64,000 bases of DNA from Megaustenia siamemsis (GCA_032433765.1 JAVIAB010000160.1:36385780-36449779), one strand, 5' to 3'. Positions 21,185-32,190 are shown, numbered from the stretch's first letter. Numbers and translations: made by a program. The notes: a model not told the origin generated them from the sequence alone.

Positions 21185-21935
21185 CAGATCCGTCTGTCTG
21201 TCTGTCTGTCCGTCCGTCCGTCCGTATTATCTGTCTGTCTATCTATCTTGGTCTGTCTGTCCGTCTATCTGTCTGTCTCTCTTTCCGTCCGTTCAACCGC
21301 CCGCCGTTAGCCTGTCTGTCTGCCTGTCCGTCCGTCCGCCTCCCTGCCTGTCTGTCGGTGCGCTCATTCGTTCACCCGCCCTCCACGAGCCTGTTTGTCT
21401 GTCCGTCCGTCCGCCTCCATGCCTGTCTGCATATCTGTCTGCCCGTCGATCCAGCCTATCTGTCTGTCAGTCCGTCCGCCTCCATGCCTGTCTGCCTATC
21501 TGTCTGCCCGTCGATCCAGTCTGTCTGTCTGTCAGTCCGTCCGCCTCCATGCCTGTCTGCCTATCTGTCTGCCCGTCGATCCAGTCTGTCCGCCTCCATG
21601 CCTGTCTGCCTATCTGTCTGCCCGTCGATCCAGTCTGTCCGTCCGTCTGACTGTCAGCATGCCCGCTGCCAACCTGCCTGTCCGTCCGTCCGCCTGCATG
21701 CCTGTTTGCTTGCTTGCCTTTCTGTCTGTCTGTTTGTCTATCCGGCCGTCTGCCTGCATGCCTGCTTCCCTTCATGTCTGTATGTCTATCTTCCTACATC
21801 TCTGTCTGTCCGTCCGTTCTCCGCCATTCTCTTTGTCTATCCGTCCGTCCTTTGTCTGCATGTCTGTGTTCCTGCCTGTCTCTGTCTGTCAGCATACTTG
21901 CCTTCCTATCTGTCTATCCATCTCTCTTACCCAAA
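21185..21935. repeat. TGTC/CGTC tetranucleotide array with 65-bp higher-order units
   Basis: Degenerate CTGTCTGTCCGTCCG repeats. Between 21411 and about 21640 the motif CCGCCTCCAT recurs at 21411, 21476, 21541 and 21590, giving two exact 65-bp steps and one 49-bp step. Long overlapping ORFs on both strands are artefacts. Confidence 0.95.
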
Positions 21936-22260
21936 TCGCCTGACAGGAGACCAAATATCTCCTACCAATATTTTGGAAATCACTCACCACAAACATTTCT
22001 ACCGAAACACATTCTTCTATTGCGGCCAAATGATCATCGTCCTGACTTCGACTGTCATATTTCAGATACATCCCACTTAGGCTGAATTAATGAGGTCTTG
22101 TTCAGATCACGTCTTCCGCTACCACAGACGTGAGAAAGATGAGTGGTAAAGTCGCAGGATACTAGAGATGAGGTCATGATAATCTTGTATGATAACAAAA
22201 GGATAACACTAGAATTGATTTTGTCTTCATCTCTGGTTGATTTATCGTTTTGGCTTTAAT
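21936..22260. other. unassigned
   Basis: Unique-looking; a GATCATCGTC..TGTCATATTT stretch vaguely recalls R2 but not enough to call. Confidence 0.4.
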
Positions 22261-22261
22261 G

Positions 22262-22303
<42 letters not shown>
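22261..22303. repeat. TA dinucleotide microsatellite
   Basis: Uninterrupted TATATA of about 40 bp. Confidence 0.98.
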
Positions 22304-22309
<6 letters not shown>

Positions 22310-22375
22310 TGCAAACATACATTCTTTGAATGTAATGCTGGGTATGGAATGAGGACAGTATGATTGTTTATATGT

Positions 22376-22376
<1 letters not shown>

Positions 22377-22452
<76 letters not shown>

Positions 22453-22453
22453 C

Positions 22454-22508
<55 letters not shown>
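22377..22508. repeat. compound TG then AG microsatellite
   Basis: TGTGTG with scattered CG interruptions to about 22475, then pure AGAGAG. Alternating purine-pyrimidine DNA of this kind can form Z-DNA in principle. Confidence 0.98.
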
Positions 22509-22510
<2 letters not shown>

Positions 22511-22593
22511 TAAGCACAAGTTTTTTGTGTGGGTAACGACATAAAGAGACATCAAGAGGCTTAGAACTGCAAAGCTACAGTAAAGCTGATAAT

Positions 22594-22932
22594 CATCATC
22601 ATCATCAAGTACCGGGCCTGCTGGCGTAGGTGATCATGTCTCTCCACAACTTTCGATCTCGGCAGTTATTTATCATTTCTGGTGTTGACCTTAAGCCAAG
22701 CCATTCTCTTAAGATGTCTGTTATTTTTTTCTCCTTGCATCCCTCTATCTCTTCGTCCCTCAATTTTCCCAGTTGTTACAATATATTGTAGTTGTTCTAT
22801 TCTCATTACATGACCACAAAATGATGATTGTTTCTTCCTAATATTGAAAATCAGCTCTCTTTTTGCTTTGACCTCTTTCAGAACGTTTTCGTTACTCTTC
22901 TTAGCTGTCCATGGTATTCAACATTCTTGATC
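22594..22932 (-). mobile_element. LINE-B 3' end with 12-bp TSD
   Basis: Only the last 339 bp of the family, antisense, from the CATCATCATCAAGTACCG terminus to the equivalent of MLRIPW. Perfect AAAGCTGATAAT duplications at 22582-22593 and 22933-22944 mark it as a complete, heavily truncated insertion. Confidence 0.94.
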
Positions 22933-22994
22933 AAAGCTGATAATAATAATAATGAAAAATTAAAAAAAAAAACGAAAAAGTGCTATGGTAACAG

Positions 22995-24370
22995 CTTTAC
23001 GTAAGAGAGAAACAAAGCAAAAGTAGAACGATGGAGAAACAAAGTAAAAGTAGAACGATGGAAAAACAAGGCAAAAGTAGAACGATAGAGAAACAAAGCA
23101 AAAGTAGAACGATGGAGAAACAAAGTAAAAGTAGAATGATGGAGAAACAAAGCAAAAGTAGAACGATGGAGAAACAAGGCAAAAGTAGACCGATGGAGAA
23201 ACAAAGAAAAAGTAGAACGATGGAGAAACAAAGCAAAAGTAGAACGATGGAGAAATAAAGCAAAAGTAGAACGATGGAGAAACAAACAAAAGTAGAACGA
23301 TGGAGAAACAAGGTAAAAGTAGAACGATGGAGAAACATAGCAAAAGTAGAACGATGGAGAAACAAGACAAATGTAGAACGATGGAGAAACAAAGCAAAAG
23401 TAGAACGATAGAGAAACAAAGCAATAGTAGAACGATAGAGAAACAAAGCAAAAGTAGAACGATGGAGAAACAAAGCAATAGTAGAACGATGGAGAAACAA
23501 AGCAATAGTAGAACGATGGAGAAAAAAAGCAAAAGTAGAACGATGGAGAAACAATGCAAAAGTAGAACGATGGAGAAACAAAGCAAAAGTAGAACGATGG
23601 AGAAACAAAGCAAAAGTAGAACGATGGAGTAACAAAGCAAAAGTAGAACGATGTAGAAACAAAGCAAAAGTAGAACGATGGAGAAACAAAGCAAAAGTAG
23701 AACGATGGAGAAACAAAGCAAAAGTAGAACGATGGAGAAATAAAGCAAAAGTAGAACGATGGAGTAACAAAGCAAAAGTAGAACGATGGAGAAACAAAGC
23801 AAAAGTAGAACGATGGAGAAACAAACAAAAGTAGAACGATGGAGAAACAAATAAAAGTAGAACGATGGAGAAACAAAGCAAAAGTAGAACGATGGAGGAA
23901 CAAACAAAAGTAGAACGATGGAGAAACAAATAAAATTAGAACGATGGAGAAACAAAGCAAAAGTAGAACGATGGAGAAGCAAACAAAAGTAGAACGATGG
24001 AGAAACAAATAAAAGTAGAACGATGGAGAAACAAACAAAAGTAGAACGATGGAGAAACAAATAAAAGTAGAACGATGGAGAAACAAATAAAAGTAGAACG
24101 ATGGAGTAACAAAGCAAAAGTAGAACGATGGAGTAACAAAGCAAAAGTAGAACGATGGAGAAACAAAGCAAAAGTAGAACGATGGAGAAACAAATAAAAG
24201 TAGAACGATGGAGAAACAAAGCAAAAGTAGAACGATGGAGTAACAAAGCAAAAGTAGAACGATGGAGAAACAAACAAAAGTAGAACGATGGAGTAACAAA
24301 GCAAAAGTAGAACGATGGAGTAACAAAGCAAAAGTAGAACGATGGAGAAACAAAGCAAAAGTAGAACAAT
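22995..24370. repeat. 27-bp minisatellite, about 50 units
   Basis: Units of AAAAGTAGAACGATGGAGAA plus ACAAAGC or variants. The period is a multiple of three and the units are poor in stop codons, so three minus frames stay open for 300-480 codons and plus frames for shorter runs. These ORFs show no start context, signal or domain and I treat them as array artefacts. Confidence 0.97.
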
Positions 24371-25070
24371 GTTTCAGCTTTTCGTGCTGGGAGAGGGACA
24401 GGAATTAACATTAAAGAAGTAAAACGATTATCATCTTTACCGTCATTTTAAACTTCCATCATTGTTGTTTACTGTTTCACTGGCTAAGATACCGACGTGC
24501 GATGTTCGAAACCCGCGTCAGACAGATTACTTTCTATCGCGGGTGAAATAAAAATCTTGAGTCTCACACGTCGTGGCGAATGATTTGACCAAGCGGCCTT
24601 TATCCCTCTGGTTCTATGTGTCTTAAAGATAGTATTTTTTTAAATCATTGTTGAACAATATGTGATAAGACTGAAACAAAAATAATAAATAAACGAGCAT
24701 TTATCAAGGGACCCTCCTAGACAATAAAAGCATAATGAACCGTGTTCTTTTCTTCTTCTTCCTACTGCTCAATAGGCTTTTGGTACGACTAACTTCGTTC
24801 ATCTTCACTATTTGTCTCTATCATTAGTCATTATTTGGGGACACTGTGAATTTGAGACCTGTCCATTCTTTGATGATATATTTTTTTCTAAAATCTCGTT
24901 CTCTATCTAACTCTACTTCTCGTGCTTTTCACATTTCCTTGCAGAATGGATCTTTGCTAGGTCAGACAATCGAGATGAGTGGCAAAACCATTTTATTGTG
25001 CACTTCTTCACAATAGTAAAAAGATCATCATGTAGTTCGATTACTTGTATTCTTTTGCGAACTTTTTTAT
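24371..25070. other. unassigned, with a possible tRNA-like segment
   Basis: Around 24480-24560 there is GTTCGAAACCC, close to a B box, preceded by CTGGCTAAGATACC, a poor A box. This could be a SINE head, but no second copy was found. CTTCTTCTTC near 24752 could be an antisense GAA LINE tail; the sequence after it is not recognisable. Confidence 0.35.
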
Positions 25071-25074
25071 GTGT

Positions 25075-25315
25075 GGTACCACTCTGATAGAATACCTGTT
25101 AAAACGTTGCACTGTGTTCTGCGCCAGTTACCCAGTACATCCGATTTCAGCCAGCATTTTATTCAGGTTTGCTTTCCTTTAGCCTTTGATTGTCCACAAT
25201 CTTCCTGCAAGGCAGCAAATTGTCTTTTCTGTAGAGGAATTTTGCCCTTAAATGGTCGGCCCTCCCAGGTTTACGAGCACCATCTGCCCGAGTCACTAGA
25301 GGTGACTAACACGTG
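25075..25315 (+). repeat. R3 dispersed repeat
   Basis: About 240 bp highly similar to 29767-29998 (GTTGCACTGTGTTCTGCGCC, CATCCGATTTCAGCCAGCAT, TTGATTGTCC-CAATCTTCC, GAGCACCATCTGCCCGAGTC). Ends in GTGACTAACAC, duplicated here once more as GTGACTAACATG. A shared ACATCCGA-TTCAGC block hints at distant kinship with R1. Confidence 0.85.
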
Positions 25316-25566
25316 ACTAACATGTGTGGTACGATCTAAGTAAGACGTGCTCCAAATTATTTATAGACAACAGTCATAGTAAAGTGTAGTTTGTGTGATT
25401 AAAGTGATTGAATATAGTGTTTCCAACGGATTGTAATTTTCGAAAAGTTGTGTACAGTTTTCTACCAAGGAGGAGGATAAGAACTGATAAGAACTTTTTA
25501 AAATGCAAACAGCTAAAGTTTTATATTTAGATCGTAAAAGATCGCATGTGAGACCTTAGCGTTCAA

Positions 25567-25609
25567 ACACGTGGGGGGAAACATCAGTCGGGCTAAACCC
25601 CCAACGTGT
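25567..25609 (+). promoter_or_regulatory. 5' leader hairpin 1 of RTE-A
   Basis: ACACGTGGGGG at 25567-25577 pairs with CCCCC-A-ACGTGT at 25598-25609, an 11-bp stem with one bulged A and a 20-nt loop. Role unknown; RNA packaging, IRES-like or ribozyme-derived structure are possibilities, none shown. Confidence 0.6.
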
Positions 25610-25624
25610 GTTTTTCTTAAGTTA

Positions 25625-25665
25625 ATCCCTTAACTTACTACTGACTCAGCAGGTCGGTAAGGGAT
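25625..25665 (+). promoter_or_regulatory. 5' leader hairpin 2 of RTE-A, just before the ATG
   Basis: ATCCCTTA at 25625-25632 pairs with TAAGGGAT at 25658-25665, ending two bases before the ATG at 25668. Position suggests an effect on start-codon recognition, which is inference. Confidence 0.5.
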
Positions 25666-25667
25666 AA

Positions 25668-26748
25668 ATGTTTTATGCTCAGAGAAAAACACAGAAGATG
25701 GAGATAGATAAACATAAAGTAGCAACGATAAATATATGTGGGATAAAAAATAAAGAAGTCAAACTTATAGAAGAAATGACAAAAAGGAAAATTAAAATAC
25801 TAGGATTAGCTGACACCAGAGTAAAAGGACAACAGATACAGAAAACACACATGAACTAGACGAAAATATTCTCAGGAGTCGACAACACAGAAAGAGCAAC
25901 ACATGGAGTAGGTTTTATCATCGACCCAGAACACGCAAAGAATATTCTAGAAATAAAAATACCATTCAGAAAGAATTATCACAATTAAACTACTAGAAGA
26001 CGATCGCAAAACAAATTACATTCAGGTCTATGCCGATTGCAACAACAATGAAAGAGACAGCGAATAATTCTATGACACATTGAATGAAATCATTAACAAG
26101 ATTGACGAAAGCGACGACATGTTAGTGATGGGAGATTTTAATGGAAGGCTTGGGAAACGCAACAGTGAGAACAGTGATATCTTAGGACCCTATGGCGATA
26201 AAACAGCTGAAATAAACGAAAATGGAAGCAGACTGCTGGAACTATGCATACAAAATGATTTATTTATCACCAACACATTCTTCAAACACAGAGAGTCGCA
26301 AGTATACACCTGGTACAAATGGAATGACACAACATGCAGAAGCCAGATAGATTTTATACTAACAAGACAACAGAACAAGAAAAAAGTAACCGACGGTAGA
26401 GCAATCCCAAATATTACAGATGACGCGGATCACACGATGGTTATGATCACACTAAGACAGCCAAAAATAAAGAGAATATACGAAAAGAAACAAAAGAAGA
26501 GAAAAGAACAGCCAATAAAAATAAAACAATTAAAAGATCAAGAAACAAGGAAAACCCTAGAAGAAAAACTAACAGGGGGATTCAAGAAACTCCCTAACGA
26601 AGTATGCACAGTAGAAAAAGAGTGGAAACAATTTAAGAAAACAGTAACCAACATCTCTAAAACAGTTTGTGGAAACGAAGCTAAGAACAAGAGAAGGAAA
26701 AAGAGCACCCCGTGGTGGAACAAAACAATCAGAGAAGCAATTAAATAA
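25668..26748 (+). pseudogene. RTE-A ORF, endonuclease domain (broken)
   Basis: N-terminal APE-like endonuclease. Visible family motifs are VATINICGIKN near the start, LGLADTRVKG (the usual catalytic Glu of the ETR motif is Asp here), GDFNGRLG at 26131-26154, SQIDFIL near 26341-26361, and DADHTMV near 26419-26439, where the final-His motif is normally SDH. It would nick target DNA to start target-primed reverse transcription. A TAG at 25857, a frameshift near 25970, a TAA near 26065 and a TAA at 26746 break it. The lysine/arginine-rich linker follows. Confidence 0.88.
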
Positions 26749-27122
26749 AAGAATAAACTGTTTACAAATTTGAGGGAGAACAAGAACCAAGAAAAATATG
26801 ATAAATATGTCTTAGTTCGAAAAAGAGTTAAAATATTGATCAAAGAAGCTAAGCAAAAGAAATGGACAGAATTCGGACAAAACATGAGCAGGGACTTCAA
26901 GACAGCCACAAGAGATTTCTGCAAAGCAGTAAAAGCCACAAGAGCGAGAAAAGAAAACCAAGATCCAACTGAGCTGATAAATGACAAAGACGGGCAGCAT
27001 ATATCAAATAACCAATGTATGCAACAGAGATGGAAATAATACTTTGAAGACCTGTTAAACATACCAACTACCAATAAGACAACAAAACCACGTTAGAACT
27101 CACAAATACTGAACCCAACATC

Positions 27123-28551
27123 ATGAAATTAGAAATCGAAGAAGTAATCAAATATGCACGAAGAAATAAAGCACCGGGGATAGATAACATACCAATAGAA
27201 ATAATAGCTGCGACGGGAGAAACAGGAGTGCAATGGCTGCACAGAATATTTAATGCAGCATGGCACCAACAACAAGCCCCAGAAGACTGGCAACATGCAA
27301 TCGTCATACTAATATGGAAAAGGAAAGGTAGCAAAAGAGACTGCAATCAATATAGAGGTATATCTCTTCTCAGCCATGTAGGAAAGCTATACGCCAAAAT
27401 CTTGGAAAAAAGGCTGAGACCAATAATAGAACTACAATTAAGCGATTCTCAAATGGGGTTCCGAAAAAACAGAGGATGTACTGACGCACTATTCACATTA
27501 AAACAGCTTGCAGAAAAAACGACAGGACACAATCAAAACTTATACATAGCCTTCATTGACCAGGAAAAAGCATTCGACCGAGTAAACAGAGAACAGCTGT
27601 GGGAGATACTAACAACATACGGAGTAAGCCAACATCTAACCAACCTTCTTAAAAGCAGCTGCAGGGTCAGAACATCAGCAGGCTACACAGACCACTTTGA
27701 AGTTAGATCAGGTGTAAGGAAGGGGTGCGTACTATCCCCCCCCCTACTGTTTATTACAAACATGTATTATATATGCAAGCTAGCCAACCCATCAGAGACA
27801 GAGGAGATCAACGAGCTTTTATTTGCAGACGATCTGGCACTAATACATGAAACAATAGAAGACCTACAATAACACTTAAACAAACTCAACAGCTCAGGCA
27901 CGAAATACAACAAGAAAATCAACAACAACAAAACAGAAGTCATGAATGTCGCCAAAAATAAACCGAACATCAACATAACTATAGAAGACAGTCAACTAAA
28001 GCAAGTAGAGGAATTCAAGTACCTAGGAAGTCTAATGACAAACGATAATTCTCAAACAGCAGAGATAGAATCAAGATGCAGCAAAGCTTGTCAAATTATT
28101 GGACAGTTATCACCACTATTGTCCAACAAGAAAATACCTCTGGAGGAAAAACGAGCACTATATAATACAATCTTCATCCCAACGTTGTGCTACCAATGCC
28201 AGACCTAGATGCAAGAACAATAAGAAAAATAACCTCTACAGAGATGAAATGTGTTAGACGAATGACAGGAAACAGTCTGAGAGACAAGATTAGAAATGAA
28301 GAACTGAGAAAAAAGCTAGGAATAGCCCCCGCCATAGAATATATAAGGAAACAACAGATAAAATGGTTTGGCCACCTGACAAGACATAACACAACGAGCC
28401 TTCAGCAAACATTGTAAGAACACCAGATCGACCACGAAAAAGATGGATCGATGAAATATTAGAAGCACTAGGAAACAAAACAGTAGCAGAGGCGAACAGA
28501 AGAGCAAAAGACCGCAAATTATATCTCCCCTCGACACTGAAAGGCAGATGA
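27123..28551 (+). pseudogene. RTE-A ORF, reverse transcriptase and C-terminal region (broken)
   Basis: The RT part is open for 249 codons: NKAPGIDNIPIE, WKRKGSKRDCNQYRGISLL, DSQMGFRKNRGCTDAL, AFIDQEKAFDRVNR (motif A with catalytic Asp), VRKGCVLSP, and LLFADDLAL (motif C, 27819-27845). A TAA at 27870 is followed by KTEVMNV, EFKYLGSL, IIGQLSPLLS and IFIPTLCYQCQT. Loss of a few bases near 28200 shifts the frame before RTIRKI, KWFGHLTR and the final RPRKRWIDEILEALG. Catalytic residues are present, so disabling changes are downstream or upstream of the active site. Confidence 0.92.
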
Positions 28552-28808
28552 GGAAGGAAAGAGGCAGAAGAGTCATAGTAAAATAGTGTTTACATCTATC
28601 AAAGGGAAACTGCACAAAATAATAGCCCAATGTCCGTTTCTATCTGTCTAGGGTTAATGAAGTATTCGGAATAAACACCGCCTACCAGATGCAGGAATGG
28701 TTCCAGGAAGACAAGACAGGGCAGACACAGAAGAAGGTGGTCAAAAGGCATCAAATACTTCTTCTATTCTATTCTTTCAGAATTAAGGATATTCTTACAT
28801 TAAAAATA

Positions 28809-29004
28809 AGCGGCGACAGCTCAGTGGTTAGTGAACTTGACTATAAAGGACAAGAGGTAGGGTTCGATCGCAACCGACGGCTTCCGGGTTCACCCAGACT
28901 TAAATGGGTACCGGTTTTTTTTCTGGGAAAGTAAAGCAGCACGGGCGTAATACCGACCACATTACCCCAAAAATCATGTACTGAAGGTCTGTAAAATATA
29001 GGGT
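28809..29004 (+). mobile_element. SINE-A, cut at its 3' end by LINE-D
   Basis: Head with ACAGCTCAGTGG (A box, one change) and GGTTCGATCGC (B box), linker and core up to GGTCTGTAAAATATAGGGT. The last about 45 bp and T tail are missing; antisense LINE-D begins directly with CTTCTTCTTC. Confidence 0.87.
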
Positions 29005-29559
29005 CTTCTTCTTCTACCTTTTTAGCTCCAAGTGGAGCATAGGTCTTCAACAAACACTTTCCAAGTCGTTCTGTTTTTTGCCATTCTTTTAAGATCATTC
29101 CATGTCTTCCTCATCATCTTCATCCCTGCTTCTATCTGTCTTCTCCAAGAATTCCTTGGTCTTCCTCTTTGTCTTTTACCATGGGGATTCCAAAATAGGG
29201 CCTGTTGTGTAATACTTTCAGTTGACTTCCTTAGTGTGTGTCCTATCCAGCGCCATCGTCTTCGTTGTATATCTTTATCCACTGGTGTTTGACTGGTACA
29301 TTTCCATAATTCTATGTTAGTGATTTTGTCCTGCCATTTCCATCCTTTTATCCTGCGTAAGCATCCATTAATGAAAGTTTGTATCTTCGTGATTGTCAAT
29401 TGTGTTGTTCTCCATGTTTCACAGCCATATAATAGGACCGCCTTAACATTTGAGTTGACAATTTTAATTTTTGTATTTAACCTAATTTCTTTGGTTTTCC
29501 ATATGTTTCCCAGTGCAATGAAAGCTCATCTTGCTTTTTTATTTGGTTATTGCCAACTG

Positions 29560-29562
<3 letters not shown>
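29005..29562 (-). mobile_element. LINE-D 3' end
   Basis: Antisense of TVGNNQIK, a gap, then SLHWET, CETWRTTQLTITKI, FINGCLRRIKGWKWQDKITN, RRRWRWIGHTLRKS, GRPRNSWRRQIEAGMK and WKVFVEDLCS, ending in GAA triplets. The YLGSNID segment present at 61841-62272 is deleted here. Frame is open for 125 codons from 29399 down to 29022. Confidence 0.9.

Positions 29563-29651
<89 letters not shown>
29563..29651. repeat. CT dinucleotide microsatellite
   Basis: Nearly perfect CTCTCT of about 88 bp at the 5' edge of LINE-D. Confidence 0.99.
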
Positions 29652-29652
<1 letters not shown>

Positions 29653-29766
29653 GATCAGGACTCAATCAGAGTATGATTCCAGAATCCCACATGAAGTCAG
29701 CTGTCAGGTTAAGAGTGTTGATCGCCCCCCACAGACAGAACATCACAAGTAGAGTTCGCCAGATCC

Positions 29767-29998
29767 ACTCTGATTGAACACCCGTTAATACGTTGCACTG
29801 TGTTCTGCGCCAGTGGCCCAGTGCATCCGATTTCAGCCAGCATTTTATTCAGGTTCGCTTTCCTTAGCCTTTGATTGTCCCCAATCTTCCTGCAAGGCAA
29901 CATATTGTCTTTTCTGTAAGGGGATTCTGCCCTTAGATGGTCTGCCCTCCCAGGTTTACGAGCACCATCTGCCCGAGTCACTAGAGGTGACTAACACA
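29767..29998 (+). repeat. R3 dispersed repeat, followed by an array
   Basis: Very similar to 25075-25315. Its end, GAGGTGACTAACAC, is also the start of the tandem unit that follows. Confidence 0.87.
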
Positions 29999-30910
29999 GA
30001 CATGCACACACAAAGATATGAGATGTGAATAACACAGACATGTACACAGCGATACGAGACATGACTAACACTGACATGCATCGAGATATATGACAAATGC
30101 CTAACATAAACATGCGCATAAAGATATGAGATATGATTGACATAGACATGCACACACAAAAATATGACACATACCTAACATAGACATACACACACAGATA
30201 TAAGATATGACTAACACAGACATGCACACACAAAGATATGAGGTGTGAATAACACAGACATGTACACAGCGATACGAGACATGACTAACACCGACACACA
30301 TCAAGATATATGACACATGAATAACATAGACATCCACATAAAGATATGAGATATGACTGACTTAGACATGCACACACAAAAATATGACACATACCTAACA
30401 TAGACATACACACACAGATATAAGATATGACTAACATAGGCGTGCACACACAAAGATATGAGATGTGACTTACATAGCCATGCACACACAAGGATATGAG
30501 ATGTGTCAAACACAGACATGCACACACAAAGATATGAGATATGACTAACATAAACATGCACACAAAGATATGAGATATCACTAACCCAGACATGCACACA
30601 CAAAGATATGACACATGACTAACACAGATACACACTAAGTTATGAGATATTACTAAACTCAGACGCACATAAAGATATGAGACATGATTAACACGGACAC
30701 ACCAAGATATGAGATATGACTAACATGACACACACCTAGATATCAGCCATGGCTAGCACGCACACACACACAAGCTAAGATTGAGCCATGGCTAGCACAG
30801 AAACACATCAAGAGATGAGCCATGACCAGCACAGAAACACATTAAGATATGAGTCATGGCTTCACGGAAAAACACCAAGAAATGAACCAAGTCTAGCACA
30901 TAAACACATT
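29999..30910. repeat. about 38-bp minisatellite with a 220-bp higher-order duplication
   Basis: About 26 units containing GACTAACA, AGACATGCACACA and AAGATATGAGA. TGTACACAGCGATACGAG occurs at 30041 and 30261 and the surrounding unit order is the same, indicating a 220-bp block (about 6 units) duplicated once. Units diverge towards 30910, where they meet the EGF-like fragment. Confidence 0.93.
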
Positions 30911-30914
30911 GAGG

Positions 30915-31653
30915 TATCCATATGCTTGGGTTAGTCTGCAGACTCTTCTTAACGTGGGAATCATCGACATACGAGATGCAGGCCCCGAATAACTGTTCAC
31001 AGGTTTCGTGAAACATTTGTCCGGAGATTTGAGGTGAGTCTGACCCATAGAACGTTCCCTTGCATGCACATTTCCCATTTGACTGTTCACAGTACGTTTC
31101 CTTGCACATACAGTCAGCACTTTCCGGGTTACATATGATGTCACAGCCATGAGAACACGTCTGTTCGTACTGTAGCCCAAAATTATCATCGGGACAAGTG
31201 TTATTACAGGTATAGCCAGGATGTTTACATTGTAGACATTTTCCGGATTTTTCTCACATAAAGGACAGACACTGAGACAAGACCTGGAGCAGTCGTGTCC
31301 ATAGATCCCATGAGAACATTTGCCATAACACGTACCGATGATGACGTCGCAGCTTTTGTAACACCCGCTACATACTGCACAAAACGACCAAGAATACCCG
31401 TTCAGACAATAGGTATCTGTAAATGTTTGCACCTCACACACCGTCAGTGCACAGCCGGTCTGCGAAATGGTCGGTGAGTACTCAATCTGAATGTGTGCCA
31501 TTGGTGTTTGTGTGGTGACTACAATAGTGTTCATAGAAACATTAGGGTATGATATATCATTACACTGGAACACTACGTCACCACTGTCAGAGAAAGCCTT
31601 TAGAGAGGCATTCTTTACCTGAATCATAGCGTTAGTAGTACTGGTGATAGTAG
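30915..31653 (-). pseudogene. EGF-like multidomain protein, partial exon or gene fragment
   Basis: Only host-like coding signal in the window. Minus strand reads first a region ending in LTVCEVQTF (about 31420-31445), typical of the last strand of discoidin/fucolectin (FTP)-like domains. Cysteine-spaced EGF-like modules follow: YCLNGYSW, CSGCYKSCD, GTCYGKCSHGIYGHDCSRSC, then after a frameshift GKCLQCKHPGYTCNNTC, CSHGCDIIC and NGKCACKGTFYG. The shift lies in a T5 run at 31248-31252 (plus strand). Upstream it is cut by LINE-B at about 31653; downstream it runs into the 38-bp array. A GTATGT near 30970 could be a 5' splice site. Probably a pseudogene or a damaged exon of a secreted or receptor-type protein; a sequencing indel in the T run is an alternative. 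Confidence 0.65.
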
Positions 31654-32190
31654 ATGAACAACGGAGGTGAGGTGCAGAATGGCTCTGGCAAAAGCAGCTT
31701 TCCATAAAATGAGGAAGATACTATGCAATCCATTTTTGACAATAGAAACAATAAACAGAGTTCTTAAATGCTATGTTGAGCCAGTCGTAACATATGGATA
31801 TGTATCATGGACAATGGGACAACAGACAAGAAAATCACTGGAGACTAGAAATGTGGTTTTACAAAAGAATTGTAGAGAATACCATGTACAGCTAAGAAGA
31901 GTAACGAAAACGTTATGAAAGAGGCCACAAGCAAAAGGATAGTTTTCAAGAAGAAAGGATCACAATTTTTTGGTCATGCGATGAGAAGAGAACAGCTGTA
32001 ATATATAGCTACAACTAGGAAAACTGAGGGACGAAGAGATAGAGGGAAACAAAAATAAGAGATACCAGACAGCTTAAACAAAATTGTTTGACAGAAGGTC
32101 AACAACAGAAATGATAAATAAGTGTTGAGATTGAAACTTGTGGAGAGACATGCTCACCTACGGCAGCAGGCATGTACTTGATGATGATGA
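31650..32190 (+). mobile_element. LINE-B 3' end next to the EGF-like fragment
   Basis: RCRMALAKAAFHKMRKILCNPF, EPVVTYGYVSWTM, then several frameshifts, FFGHAMRREQL-like region, and a GCAGGCATGTACTTGATGAT terminus. Its 5' end lies where the EGF-like coding sequence is lost. The TSD is not clear. Confidence 0.88.

Larger units (their letters stand above)
25384..28570 (+). mobile_element. RTE-A, full-length non-LTR retrotransposon with 12-bp TSD
   Basis: Perfect AGTCATAGTAAA duplications at 25372-25383 and 28571-28582 delimit 3187 bp. Layout: about 285-bp 5' leader with two hairpins; ATG at 25668; APE-type endonuclease; a lysine-rich linker; RT; a KWFGHLTR block; a C-terminal GRPRKRW-like block (DRPRKRWIDEI); stop at about 28551; almost no 3' UTR. 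One ORF of roughly 960 codons and a total near 3.2 kb fit the RTE clade (established for RTE/BovB-like elements). The ORF is broken by stops near 25857, 26065, 26746, 27037 and 27870 and frameshifts near 25970, 27080, 28200 and 28405, so this copy is dead but structurally complete. Confidence 0.95.

Noticed and set aside
21033..22080. Cysteine/serine/proline-rich ORFs of 182-304 codons
   Set aside because: Translation of the TGTC/CGTC tetranucleotide array in three frames.
22960..24411. 483-codon minus-strand ORF and its overlapping frames
   Set aside because: It lies wholly in the 27-bp array; three frames are open at once and the repeated residues have no domain, signal or start context.
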